From Lachnospiraceae bacterium (GTDB lineage Bacteria; Bacillota_A; Clostridia; Lachnospirales; Lachnospiraceae), in assembly GCA_024683935.1 (NCBI GenBank), contig JAIKXV010000049.1, positions 1 through 34,693 on the forward strand: a stretch of 34,693 bases of DNA. Reading direction: 5' to 3'. Made by a program: the position numbers and the translations under genes. Below are positions 16,640-24,534 of the stretch, piece by piece. The notes under the pieces are model-generated. The model was not told the origin of the DNA. It saw nothing but the letters and a program-made list of their open reading frames with translations, and searched no databases. Position 1 is the stretch's first letter; each line of letters begins with the position of its first letter.

Positions 16640-17376
16640 CGTCTATATGACGGAATAACCTGAAGCTTATGAAGATTTAGAGCGTGCATGCGCTCTATTT
16701 TTTTCTTCAGCTCTTCGTCTTCACACTCTCCTGTCAGAATATAGCGGTCAAGCGCAGCATAGGTAAAACCAATCTTTTCTTCGTCAGTCTGTCCGCAGAG
16801 GCCGTCAGACGGAGCCTTATGCACCAGGCCTTCGGGCAGATTCAATGCGTCACCGAGCTCAAGCATTTCGGTTACCGTATAATCCGAGCAGGGCGAAAAA
16901 TCACCGGCCGCATCCCCGTACTTTGTGGAATATCCTATATAGTCCTCGGAAGCATTGCAGGTATTGGTAACTCTTCCTCCGTTTGGAAGGGACTGGGCAA
17001 TGGCGTAAAGGACTGACATTCTGATCCTGGGAGCTAAATTTATCTTTGTATCATTTGACATGCTGATATCATCGGTGCTGTCTTCAAGGGCGGTAAGGGC
17101 CGCGTCATATATCGGAGCTATATTTACCGTATATGTCCTGATATCCAGAAACTCTGCGATTTTCTTAGAATCCGAAATATCCTTCTGTACGCCGTTTGGC
17201 ATCATTACGCCTACAACCCTGTCTTTTCCAAGAGCCCGGACCAGGAGAGCGGCAACTATGGAGGAATCCTTCCCGCCTGAAAGCCCTATGACCGCATTGG
17301 CCTTCGGACCGTTCTCCTCAAACCAGCTCTTTATCCAGGATGTTATGTTTTCGATCTCCTTATTCACGTTAAGCAT
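16636..17376 (-). CDS. nadE: NH3-dependent NAD+ synthetase
   Basis: 246 residues, the ammonia-using form without an amidase domain. The PP-loop IGLSGGKDSSIVAALL (about residues 30-45) binds ATP. Other family blocks are VVGVMMPNG, NLAPRIRMSVLYAIAQ, NASEDYIGYSTKYGDAAGDFSP and the C-terminal KAPSDGLCGQTDEEKIGFTY. It amidates deamido-NAD to NAD+ in the last step of NAD synthesis. GAGGTG four bases before the ATG is a good ribosome binding site. The 211-bp gap upstream holds the terminator of the sugar operon and presumably the nadE promoter, which I cannot place with confidence. Confidence 0.96.
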   Translation of the reverse strand: MLNVNKEIENITSWIKSWFEENGPKANAVIGLSGGKDSSIVAALLVRALGKDRVVGVMMPNGVQKDISDSKKIAEFLDIRTYTVNIAPIYDAALTALEDSTDDISMSNDTKINLAPRIRMSVLYAIAQSLPNGGRVTNTCNASEDYIGYSTKYGDAAGDFSPCSDYTVTEMLELGDALNLPEGLVHKAPSDGLCGQTDEEKIGFTYAALDRYILTGECEDEELKKKIERMHALNLHKLQVIPSYRR

Positions 17377-17515
17377 TTTTCACCTCACTTCATGATGGTT
17401 GATGAATCATTAATTTGAATCTAAACAATAGTATCTCACATAATCATCGAAATGCGAAAGAGAAAATTCTATTTTTCCCCTTTTGGATTCACGGATAATA
17501 CCGCTTTTAAATGCT

Positions 17516-17544
17516 AAAACAGGCCCGGAGCATGTCCGGGCCTG
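17516..17544 (-). terminator. Rho-independent terminator of the sugar ABC operon
   Basis: On the minus strand, CAGGCCCGG and CCGGGCCTG form a perfect 9-bp GC-rich stem with a 7-base loop, followed by TTTT. It lies 44 bases after the binding-protein stop codon. Confidence 0.88.
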
Positions 17545-17588
17545 CAGGAAATTTAGCAATTATTGATTTTCCGCATCAGTGCGAGGGA

Positions 17589-18764
17589 TCAATATACATC
17601 CTTCCACTCTGCGATGTTGTCAGGATTGAACTGGAACGGAGGTCCAAGGATGATCTCTGATCCGCCGTCGCCTGCGTCACCGAGTGTGTACTGTCCCATA
17701 TCGCCTGCTGTGAAGGTGTCGCCTACATCACCCTTGATCTCACCGGTAACCAGTGCGATTGATGAATAAGCGGCAAGCTTAGCAAGGTCGCTGGGGTTCC
17801 AAAGGAACATATAAGGGCATGAATGAGCGTCATCATTTCCGATGTACTCAGCCATTTCTGAAGGAAGTCCAAGGCCTGTAAGCTTTACAGAAGACTTCTG
17901 GTCCTGAAGAACCTTTGCAGCTGCTGCGATACCAACGGTTGTGGGAGCGCAGATAACCTTCAGATCAGGATACTTGGAAAGAAGAGCCTGGGTCTGGTCG
18001 GTTGACTTCTGAGGCTCGTCATCGCCGTAAGCAACTTCTACGAGCTCAAGTCCTGCATACTTGCTGTCGCCTTCCTGGATGGACTTCATAGCTTCGATCC
18101 AGGAGTTCTGGTTTGTAGCCTGTGATGTAGCAGAAAGGATAGCGTACTGTCCCTCTCCGCCTGACAGATCGAGAACGGCGTCGATAAGAGCCTGTCCTAC
18201 TTCTGTAGTACCTGCCTGGTTGCAGAAGGTCATACGGCTGTCAGCGTTAACCTTTGAGTCAAAGCAGTTAACCTTGATGCCGGCGTCCATAGCTTCCTGA
18301 AGGGTAGCCTGAAGAGCGTTCTCATCGTTAGCTGCTACAGAGATGGAATCAACACCCTGGGAAATAAGGGACTGGATCTCTGTGATCTGAGCGTCAACGG
18401 TAGCTGCTGAAGGCTCCTTAACAACAACGGTGCCGCCTGCTGCCTCGATAACCTCTGTGAAGCCCTCGATGGCCTTCTTGAAGTAGGGGTTACCTGCGCT
18501 CTTAACAACGATAGCATAGGTCTTTCCTGAAGCGTCTCCGCCTGCAGTTGCCTCTGCTGCTGCGTCTGCGCCTGCGTCTGCTGCAGGTGCTGCTTCCTCA
18601 GCTGCGGGAGCGGGCTCTTCAGCCTTGGGAGCTTCCTCAGTTGCTGCGGGAGCGGGCTCAGCTGCAGGAGCGGGCTCTGTGGATGCTGTTGATCCGCCGC
18701 AGCCTGCAAGAAGTGTTGCTGCCATTGCTGCTGTGAGCAGAATACTTACAACTTTTCTTTTCAT
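17589..18764 (-). CDS. RhaS-like sugar ABC transporter substrate-binding lipoprotein
   Basis: 391 residues. A lipoprotein signal ends in LLAGC (Cys 22). Residues about 24-78 are a low-complexity linker of Ala, Pro and Glu, and the periplasmic-binding-protein type 1 fold follows from KTYAIVVKSAGNPYFKK. The segment LTGLGLPSEMAEY and MFLWNPSDLAKLAAY are typical of the rhamnose-binding RhaS/LsrB-like branch. The protein would be anchored on the outer face of the membrane and feed the permeases encoded just upstream. AAGGAGG lies eight bases before the ATG. The gene is last in its operon, separated from the permease gene by 127 bp containing two RNA hairpins. Substrate is inferred as L-rhamnose or a related deoxysugar. 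Confidence 0.88.
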   Translation of the reverse strand: MKRKVVSILLTAAMAATLLAGCGGSTASTEPAPAAEPAPAATEEAPKAEEPAPAAEEAAPAADAGADAAAEATAGGDASGKTYAIVVKSAGNPYFKKAIEGFTEVIEAAGGTVVVKEPSAATVDAQITEIQSLISQGVDSISVAANDENALQATLQEAMDAGIKVNCFDSKVNADSRMTFCNQAGTTEVGQALIDAVLDLSGGEGQYAILSATSQATNQNSWIEAMKSIQEGDSKYAGLELVEVAYGDDEPQKSTDQTQALLSKYPDLKVICAPTTVGIAAAAKVLQDQKSSVKLTGLGLPSEMAEYIGNDDAHSCPYMFLWNPSDLAKLAAYSSIALVTGEIKGDVGDTFTAGDMGQYTLGDAGDGGSEIILGPPFQFNPDNIAEWKDVY

Positions 18765-18837
18765 AAAAATTTTCCTCCTTTACCTTTATAAGGTTTGGTA
18801 TATATATCCACATCACTATGATGGAGATACCTATTGT

Positions 18838-18905
18838 AATGCACCGCTTCTCAGGTGCATTGCCTACGCACCGCCCATCGGCGAAGCCGATTTAAATGGC
18901 GGTGC
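18838..18905 (-). promoter_or_regulatory. Two intercistronic RNA hairpins ahead of the binding-protein gene
   Basis: The first pairs AATGCACC (18838-18845) with GGTGCATT (18854-18861). The second has an outer 8-bp stem GCACCGCC (18868-18875) / GGCGGTGC (18898-18905) and an inner stem ATCGGC/GCCGAT closing a 3-base loop. The second overlaps the last codons of the permease gene. Neither is followed by a T run, so mRNA processing or stabilisation is more likely than termination. Confidence 0.65.
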
Positions 18906-19908
18906 TCCTTAATTTCCTCGCCGCATCTATCTTCGCCTTTATTCCCGGTATCAGAACCGCGATGATAAGGAGCGCACCGACGATGACCAGTATCATCTGT
19001 GAATTCACGTTAGCCTGTCCGAGAGCTATCCGGAGAAGGGTGATGATAAGTCCCGCGATTATGCCTCCGATAAGGGTTCCCTTTCCTCCTGTGGAAGCTA
19101 TACCGCCGAATACGCACATCGCGATGACTTCCATTTCAAAGCCCTGTCCCGTGGTGGTATTGGCGCCGTAGGTATAGGCTGTAAGGAAAAGTCCCGAAAA
19201 TCCTGCCATAAGGCCCATCAGTGCATAGGCGATGAACCTGCACTTCTGCACATCCACTCCGGCGTAGAAAGCAGAAACCTTATTGCTTCCTATCGCGTAA
19301 AGCGAACGTCCGAAGGTGGTGAGCTGCAGCACTACTGTGTATATAACCGCTGCGATCAGCACTATCAGTATGATGATCGGAACCGTCTTTCCGAGCTTTG
19401 TGGAAAGAGGCATTATCTGCTTCGTATTGTTATAGGCTACGGATCCGCCTCCGCCGAGGGAGATCTCCGCAATACCGCGGAAGATTATCTGGGTTCCGAG
19501 AGTGGTTATCATACTGGGAAGCTCCGGGAAGCTGGTGGTTATCGCACCGTTTATCATTCCGCAGACAAGTCCGGTCAGCAGGCATCCTAAAATGACTACC
19601 GGGAAAGGTGCTCCCGCATTGCTGATATAGCAGGTAACCGTGCCTGTCAAGCAGACTATGGAACCTACGGAGATATCAATGTCTCCTAAAACCAGTATGT
19701 AGGCCATGGGGAAGACCATGAAGATCTCTGCCATGTATTTCGGCATCTCACGGAGCACATTTGCAAAGGTGTAGCTCTGGGAGATATTCATATTAAAGAT
19801 GTTAACCGCGATGAAGAGTATTACCAGGGCTCCTTCCCAGGTAAGGAGAAGCTCCCTGGCCGTGATCTTCTTATCGGCTTTAATGGTACGTCCTGATTTT
19901 CCGGCCAT
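18892..19908 (-). CDS. Sugar ABC transporter permease (RbsC/RhaQ family)
   Basis: 338 residues, all membrane-embedded apart from a basic N-terminus (KSGRTIKADKKITARELLL). The family hallmarks are present: GDIDISVGSIVCLTGT, GLVCGMINGAITT, GTQIIFRGIA, AIGSNKVSAFYAGVDVQKCRFIAY (motif contacting the ATPase) and MCVFGGIASTGGKGTLIGG. It forms half of the membrane channel with the neighbouring permease. Its start codon overlaps the upstream permease stop by one base, a sign of coupled translation. Confidence 0.94.
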   Translation of the reverse strand: MAGKSGRTIKADKKITARELLLTWEGALVILFIAVNIFNMNISQSYTFANVLREMPKYMAEIFMVFPMAYILVLGDIDISVGSIVCLTGTVTCYISNAGAPFPVVILGCLLTGLVCGMINGAITTSFPELPSMITTLGTQIIFRGIAEISLGGGGSVAYNNTKQIMPLSTKLGKTVPIIILIVLIAAVIYTVVLQLTTFGRSLYAIGSNKVSAFYAGVDVQKCRFIAYALMGLMAGFSGLFLTAYTYGANTTTGQGFEMEVIAMCVFGGIASTGGKGTLIGGIIAGLIITLLRIALGQANVNSQMILVIVGALLIIAVLIPGIKAKIDAARKLRSTAI

Positions 19909-20888
19909 TACATTTCCCTCCTCTCAAGGTTCTGCTTATCAACCATCCTCTGGGTCATCACGTTGAAGATGACAACTATCAGGATGATCAAGCCCTTAAC
20001 GGTATTCTGTGCGATGGAAGGCACATTGATAAGAGGAAGGGCCTTTGCGATTATTGAAATTATAAGGGCTCCGAGGAAGGTTCCCACAACCGATCCTCTT
20101 CCGCCGCTCATGGACACGCCGCCGATAACGCAGGCTGCGATAACGTCCATTTCCCTGCCGTACTGCATGTTGGGCTGGGCTGATGCATAGATCGAAACGG
20201 AAAGCGCTCCGGCAAGACCTGCCAGGGTTCCCATTATCGTGTAAACCGAGATCAGGGTATTATCCACATTGATACCGGATATCCTTGCGGCCTCGGCATT
20301 GGATCCTACAGCGTAGATCTTGCGTCCGAACTTCGTCCAGCGGAGGAGCCAGAAGAAAAGCGCGTAGCAGACTATCAGTATGATGTAGGGACCTATGGTT
20401 CCGTCCTTACCGAATTCTGCGAATTCACGCACATCCTCGCCGCTTGCAAACTGGCTGTTTCCCACTACATAGGCCATGCCTCTCCAGATATACATGAAGC
20501 CCATGGTACAGATGATGGGTGCCACCTTACCCTTTGAAATGATGACTCCGTTCAGCGCTCCGCAGATGAAGCCGATCACCATGGCGATAATGAAAAGCAG
20601 CAGGGTGTTGTTTATGATGTTGTACTTTGTCAGCATTCCGATGCTCATACCCGCAAAAGCCAGGGTTGATGTTATCGAAATGTCGATACCTGCGGTAAGC
20701 ATTACGCAGAGCATGCCAAGCGCCATGATAAGCGTAAGTGCGTTATTCCTGAATATCTGCCCGATATTTACGGGAGAAAAGAAGGTGGGGTTCAGGATCG
20801 TTATAAAGATCCCGAGTACTATAAGGACGAAGAAAAGCAGCGCTTCTCTGGATCCCGAAAGCTTCTTAAATAAGGATTTGTTTTCCAT
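19908..20888 (-). CDS. Sugar ABC transporter permease (RbsC/RhaP family)
   Basis: 326 residues and the partner of the permease downstream. It shows the same landmarks: MLTAGIDISITSTLAFAGM, GFICGALNGVIISKGKVAP, TMGFMYIWRGMAYVVG, AVGSNAEAARISGINVDNTL and ACVIGGVSMSGGRGSVVGT. About 9-10 membrane helices are expected. It overlaps the ATPase gene by one base at its start and the second permease by one base at its end, so all three are tightly coupled. The pair of distinct permeases, rather than a homodimer, fits the rhamnose and autoinducer-2 transporter branch. Confidence 0.94.
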   Translation of the reverse strand: MENKSLFKKLSGSREALLFFVLIVLGIFITILNPTFFSPVNIGQIFRNNALTLIMALGMLCVMLTAGIDISITSTLAFAGMSIGMLTKYNIINNTLLLFIIAMVIGFICGALNGVIISKGKVAPIICTMGFMYIWRGMAYVVGNSQFASGEDVREFAEFGKDGTIGPYIILIVCYALFFWLLRWTKFGRKIYAVGSNAEAARISGINVDNTLISVYTIMGTLAGLAGALSVSIYASAQPNMQYGREMDVIAACVIGGVSMSGGRGSVVGTFLGALIISIIAKALPLINVPSIAQNTVKGLIILIVVIFNVMTQRMVDKQNLERREM

Positions 20889-22414
20889 TACAGAGCCGCC
20901 TCCTTTCTTTCATTACTGCTTTGTTCCATTGAAAGATTAAGGATCCGCTCCTGGCTTGCCTCTTCTCTGTTAAGGCAGCCTGTGACACGGCCGTTGCACA
21001 TTACATAGACCCTGTCGCACATTCCGAGGATCTCGGGCATTTCGGAACTTATCATGATTATTGCATAGCCCTTCTTTGCGAGCTCTCCCATTATGGCGTA
21101 GATTTCCGCCTTGGCGCCTACATCCACACCCTTTGTGGGCTCGTCCATTATTACCAGCTTCATGTTGTCCTGGGCAAGAGCCTTGGCAACCACAACCTTC
21201 TGCTGGTTTCCGCCGGATAAGGAGCTGGCAGGATCAAAGATCGTAACGGCCTTGGTGTCTACTTCCTCCAGGAACTTCTTTGAAATCTCGTTTTCCTTCT
21301 TTGAGTCGTTGAAGATGCCGCTCTTCGCAAGCTTCTTCTGTATGGGAAGGGTTACATTCCGCCCGAGTCCCCAGCTCAGGATAAGTCCCTGGGTGGAACG
21401 GTTCTCGGGCAGGAGGATGATACCCTCCTTCATCGCATCCTCGGGCTTATTGACCTTCAGCTGCTTTCCGTTAAGGAATACCTTTCCGCTGTCAGGCTTT
21501 GTGATGCCGCATACGCTCTCCATAACCTCGGTACGTCCTGCGCCCACAAGTCCTGTCATGCCGACTATCTCACCGGCATTGACTGACATCGAAACATCCT
21601 TGAAAAAGCCTGTACGGCTCATATTCTCTATCTTGAATACTTCTTCGCCGATCTTTACATCCGGCTTCGGATACATGTCGGAGATCTCACGGCCTACCAT
21701 GGCCTTTACGAGGTCCGCATTTGTGATCTTGTCCACGTCATAGGTTCCGATGTACTGGGAATCACGGAATACCGTAACCCTGGAAGCCAGACGGTACATA
21801 TCCTCAAATCTGTGTGAAATAAAGATGATGGAAACTCCCTCACCCCTTAATTCATCCACTATCCTGTATAATTCCTCGGATTCATTGGTGGTAAGGGATG
21901 CGGTGGGCTCATCCAATATTATTATCTTTGCGTTTGTGGAAAGGGCCTTCGCGATCTCCGTCATCTGCTGCTGTGCAACTGACAGTGCCCCGATCTCGTC
22001 GGAGGGCTTGAAATTCGCATGGAGCCTGTCTAAAAGCTCCTGAGCCCTGGCATTCATTTCCTTCCACTGGATCATCCCGCCCTTGATGATCTCATGTCCC
22101 ATGAAGATGTTTTCCGTCACGGAAAGCGTGGGGTATGTTGTGGGATGCTGGTAAACCGCAGCTATTCCCGCATCAAGTGCATCCTTGGGTCCCCTGAAAT
22201 GAACCTCTTTTCCTTCCAGGTACATGTGGCCCTCCTCAGCCGCATGCACTCCGGTGATAACTTTGATAAATGTGGATTTTCCCGCACCGTTCTCGCCCAT
22301 CAGAGCATGAACTTCGCCCTTTTTCAGCTGGAAATGTACCTGATTAAGGGCCTTCACGCCGGGAAATATCTTGGTTATCCCCTTTAATTCAAGAATAAAA
22401 TCCGAATCCGGCAT
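20888..22414 (-). CDS. Sugar ABC transporter ATP-binding protein, two fused ATPase domains (RbsA/RhaT type)
   Basis: 508 residues. Domain 1 has Walker A GENGAGKST (residues 40-48), signature LSVAQQQMTEIAKAL and Walker B IIILDEPTASL. Domain 2 has a degenerate Walker A GLVGAGRTEVME, signature LSGGNQQKVVVAKAL and Walker B LVIMDEPTKGVDVG. This fused, asymmetric layout defines monosaccharide importers of the CUT2 class. It drives uptake through the two permeases. AGGAGG lies upstream of the ATG. It follows rhaM by 47 bp. Confidence 0.96.
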   Translation of the reverse strand: MPDSDFILELKGITKIFPGVKALNQVHFQLKKGEVHALMGENGAGKSTFIKVITGVHAAEEGHMYLEGKEVHFRGPKDALDAGIAAVYQHPTTYPTLSVTENIFMGHEIIKGGMIQWKEMNARAQELLDRLHANFKPSDEIGALSVAQQQMTEIAKALSTNAKIIILDEPTASLTTNESEELYRIVDELRGEGVSIIFISHRFEDMYRLASRVTVFRDSQYIGTYDVDKITNADLVKAMVGREISDMYPKPDVKIGEEVFKIENMSRTGFFKDVSMSVNAGEIVGMTGLVGAGRTEVMESVCGITKPDSGKVFLNGKQLKVNKPEDAMKEGIILLPENRSTQGLILSWGLGRNVTLPIQKKLAKSGIFNDSKKENEISKKFLEEVDTKAVTIFDPASSLSGGNQQKVVVAKALAQDNMKLVIMDEPTKGVDVGAKAEIYAIMGELAKKGYAIIMISSEMPEILGMCDRVYVMCNGRVTGCLNREEASQERILNLSMEQSSNERKEAAL

Positions 22415-22461
22415 ACTCTCTCCTTCCTCCTGTTTTCTTTATATTACAAATCTTTTTAATC

Positions 22462-22773
22462 TTAATCCAAATGGAACATCTCTCTCAGGTCAACCGCCAC
22501 CGGGCTGTTGTCCGGATTGGTCTCCATTATGGGAGCCATGAAATCCCACCACTTTCTGTTTATGGGAGTATCGGCGCCCTTCGCCCATTTTTCCTCATCC
22601 TCTATCTCGATATATCCGAAGAGCACATTTGTCTCCTCATCAAGAAAGATGGAATAATTCTTTCCGCCGTGCTCGTGGATCATGTCGATCATCTCCGGCC
22701 ATAATTCACTGTGGCGCTTCTTATATTCTTCAGCCTGCCCTTCATAGAGCTTCATCTTAAATCCCTTGACCAT
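22462..22773 (-). CDS. rhaM: L-rhamnose mutarotase
   Basis: 103 residues, matching the 104-residue E. coli RhaM. It interconverts the alpha and beta anomers of L-rhamnose so that the isomerase can use the incoming sugar. Landmarks are [17 protein letters not shown] with the Tyr-x3-His pair (Y17, H21) that acts in catalysis, [23 protein letters not shown] and [17 protein letters not shown] lies six bases before the ATG. It sits between the isomerase and transporter genes, the position of rhaU in rhizobial rhamnose operons. Related mutarotases may act on L-fucose-like sugars, so the exact substrate is inferred. Confidence 0.9.
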   Translation of the reverse strand: MVKGFKMKLYEGQAEEYKKRHSELWPEMIDMIHEHGGKNYSIFLDEETNVLFGYIEIEDEEKWAKGADTPINRKWWDFMAPIMETNPDNSPVAVDLREMFHLD

Positions 22774-22813
22774 GTGTAACCTCTCTACACTTCTATTATT
22801 TCAACAACCAACA

Positions 22814-22871
22814 TTCAATTTGCTCCCGCAAATTGAACGTCGCCTCGACTCAGGTCCTTCGGACCTAAGTC
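22814..22871 (-). promoter_or_regulatory. Two intercistronic RNA hairpins between isomerase and rhaM
   Basis: Hairpin one pairs TTCAATTTGC (22814-22823) with GCAAATTGAA (22828-22837), a perfect 10-bp stem with a 4-base loop. Hairpin two pairs GACTCAGGTCC (22847-22857) with GGACCTAAGTC (22861-22871) around a 3-base loop. Its only imperfect pair is C-A as plus-strand RNA but G-U as minus-strand RNA, which fits function in the operon transcript. It starts at the isomerase stop codon. There is no T run. Confidence 0.6.
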
Positions 22872-24291
22872 AATTGCACACAACCTCAAGCGGCACATTC
22901 ATTATCTTCGCCACCTTCTCCAGCGTGTGGATGTGGTGTCCGATGGCAGCTGCCATGTGGTGCGTAGGTCCTGCCTCGCTCCAGCGGTTAACGAACTCCC
23001 TGGCATCAATGGAGAAGCGGGTTCTCATATTGGTATCGCCGAAGGTGAAGATAGGTCCTTCCTCATTTATGCCTTCAGCAGCAATGAACTTGAAGTGTCC
23101 GTCCCCGTCCTGGGTGATGGCGAGATAGGTTATCTCTCCAGTGGGAGGATAGAACTGGGTGAGATAACCGCCGCCGGTCTTCCCGTGGAATACGGGAACT
23201 ATCTTCATGGTAGGCTTCTTTGCTTTAGAGATGTCATAATCTCCCGAGCCGCTGTGGCCTATGATGCAGATATCGTCATCAAAATCGATAGAGTACATTT
23301 CGGAAAGCTGTCCTGTGCCCGAAATGGTCTTAAGGATGCTCATTGCCATGGCAACCTTCATATCGCCTTCAACCGCGCAGGCTGTGCCCTGCTTTATCAG
23401 CATGGAGAACGCGGGGATCAGCATGGAATCAAGGACTCCTGCCTTACCCTGGGAATATCCGTCGTAGTGGGAAGCAATGAGGCCTAACTCTTCGTCCTTT
23501 ACCCACTGCTCAAAGGCAACCACGTACTTTGCCATATCCCATACCTTTTCAATGGTGCCGCCGCCCTCTATATCAAAGGTATCAAGGATGTCCTGTGCCT
23601 TCTCCCTGATCTTCTCTTCATCTGTGATGTCATCGGCGATGGCCCACATCTTTTCCCAGTCAAACTGCTTGGTGTAGAGACCGAGTCTCCTGTAAAGATT
23701 TGACTCGTCGATGTAAAGATCCATCATACCGGGATAGGGACGTCCGATCTGGGCGATATTGGTATTCCTGAATCTTCTCCTTACCTGGGCTGCCCTGCAC
23801 CAGTCCTCTATCTCTGCAGCAACTCTCTCGTCACCGCCTTCAACCACGCCGGTTATAACCGCATGGCGCTTTCCGTATCTCTCAAGATCCGCCACCATCT
23901 CTCCTACTGCACCGCAGGCATAAAGGGTGCCGAGCCAGGTGGGGATATCTGTCTTATCATAATCGGGCTTTTTATTCTTCTGAACATTTACAAGTACAAC
24001 CGGAATGTCCAGATCCTTAACTGCAGGAAGCATGTTGTAGCTTGTGGCGTATGTTAAGAGCTGTAAGAAAACCAGATCCACATCAGCTGCGCGGAATTTG
24101 TCTCCCGCTGCCTGTGACTCTTCCTTGGTGGTCACCATTCCGCCGTCGATTATCTCTATCGTATCGGGAAGGGTTTTCTTGAAAGCTTCAAACTGTGACT
24201 TGAATTCGGGAACGAGCTCCGGAAACTGGGGAAGATATGCCCCGAGAGCTATAGAAAAAACACCGACCTTTGCCTTTGTATCTACTAACAT
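22870..24291 (-). CDS. L-arabinose/L-fucose isomerase-family protein (AraA-like)
   Basis: 473 residues, a ketol isomerase of the AraA/FucI superfamily. Candidate metal ligands follow the AraA pattern: Glu in CAVEGDMKVAMAM, Glu in GQLSEMYSIDF, His in CIIGHSGSGDYD and a late His in AGPTHHMAAAIGHH. The N-terminal part (VGVFSIALGAYLPQFPEL) is the substrate-binding region of the fold. It would turn an aldose into a ketose in the cytoplasm, as the first intracellular step after uptake and anomer conversion. It is not RhaA, so although the neighbours are rhamnose-type the substrate could be L-rhamnose, L-fucose, L-arabinose or another sugar. GGAGG seven bases before the ATG supports the start. It heads the operon. 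Confidence 0.83.
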   Translation of the reverse strand: MLVDTKAKVGVFSIALGAYLPQFPELVPEFKSQFEAFKKTLPDTIEIIDGGMVTTKEESQAAGDKFRAADVDLVFLQLLTYATSYNMLPAVKDLDIPVVLVNVQKNKKPDYDKTDIPTWLGTLYACGAVGEMVADLERYGKRHAVITGVVEGGDERVAAEIEDWCRAAQVRRRFRNTNIAQIGRPYPGMMDLYIDESNLYRRLGLYTKQFDWEKMWAIADDITDEEKIREKAQDILDTFDIEGGGTIEKVWDMAKYVVAFEQWVKDEELGLIASHYDGYSQGKAGVLDSMLIPAFSMLIKQGTACAVEGDMKVAMAMSILKTISGTGQLSEMYSIDFDDDICIIGHSGSGDYDISKAKKPTMKIVPVFHGKTGGGYLTQFYPPTGEITYLAITQDGDGHFKFIAAEGINEEGPIFTFGDTNMRTRFSIDAREFVNRWSEAGPTHHMAAAIGHHIHTLEKVAKIMNVPLEVVCN

Positions 24292-24319
24292 TTTTTTCCT
24301 CCGTTATTTACAGTGAAAT

Positions 24320-24356
24320 AGATTCTTCGCTCCGCCGGGCGTCGCTCGGAATGACA
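24320..24356. repeat. Related dispersed repeat, GTCATTCCGAGCG type
   Basis: Read on the minus strand it begins TGTCATTCCGAGCGACG and ends GGAGCGAAGAATCT. It is a longer relative of the GTCATCCTGAGC repeat: same TGTCAT start, GAGCG core and GCGAAG-ATCT end. It lies 29 bases ahead of the isomerase start, in its 5' leader or promoter region. Confidence 0.65.
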
Positions 24357-24453
24357 AACGCTTCACAATCTGATGATAATCGAAAGATTGCAACCAAAAA
24401 AAGAGTAATATTTTTTGAAATGGGGACTATGTTTGCATCATCCTCTGCACCTA

Positions 24454-24481
24454 TGTCATCCTGAGCGAAGGGAAGGATCTT
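24454..24481. repeat. GTCATCCTGAGC-type dispersed repeat
   Basis: TGTCATCCTGAGCGAAG followed by GGAAGGATCTT, in the same orientation as the copies at 1840 and 28671. It is an imperfect palindrome ending just ahead of the response-regulator promoter, with its last bases forming part of the 14-bp direct repeat there. Confidence 0.8.
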
Positions 24482-24518
24482 TCAATAATCTTAGAAAGAT
24501 GACATTTCAATAATCTTA
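24480..24518 (+). promoter_or_regulatory. Direct repeat operator candidate for the response regulator
   Basis: TTTCAATAATCTTA occurs at 24480-24493 and again at 24505-24518, a 25-bp period. The second copy fills the spacer between the -35 and -10. An inverted repeat ATCTTTC (24477-24483) / GAAAGAT (24494-24500) overlaps the -35. AraC-family proteins usually bind direct repeats about two helical turns apart, so self-regulation is likely. Confidence 0.5.
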
Positions 24519-24528
24519 ATGATATACT
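24499..24528 (+). promoter_or_regulatory. Promoter of the two-component system, predicted leaderless start
   Basis: ATGACA (24499-24504, 5 of 6), an 18-base spacer and TATACT (24523-24528, 5 of 6). The usual start, about seven bases on, falls on the A of the ATG at 24535. No Shine-Dalgarno sequence precedes that ATG. Confidence 0.65.
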
Positions 24529-24534
24529 CTCAAT

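Noticed and set aside
18335..18736. Long open frames rich in Gln, Leu and Arg around the binding-protein linker
   Set aside because: They are alternative-frame readings of the repetitive Ala/Pro/Glu linker DNA, on the same and the opposite strand, with no ribosome binding site and no recognisable protein features.
24357..24453. Search for the isomerase operon promoter
   Set aside because: A TATCAT with a T-rich -35 at 17 bases can be drawn on the minus strand, but the -35 match is poor; I could not support it enough to list.
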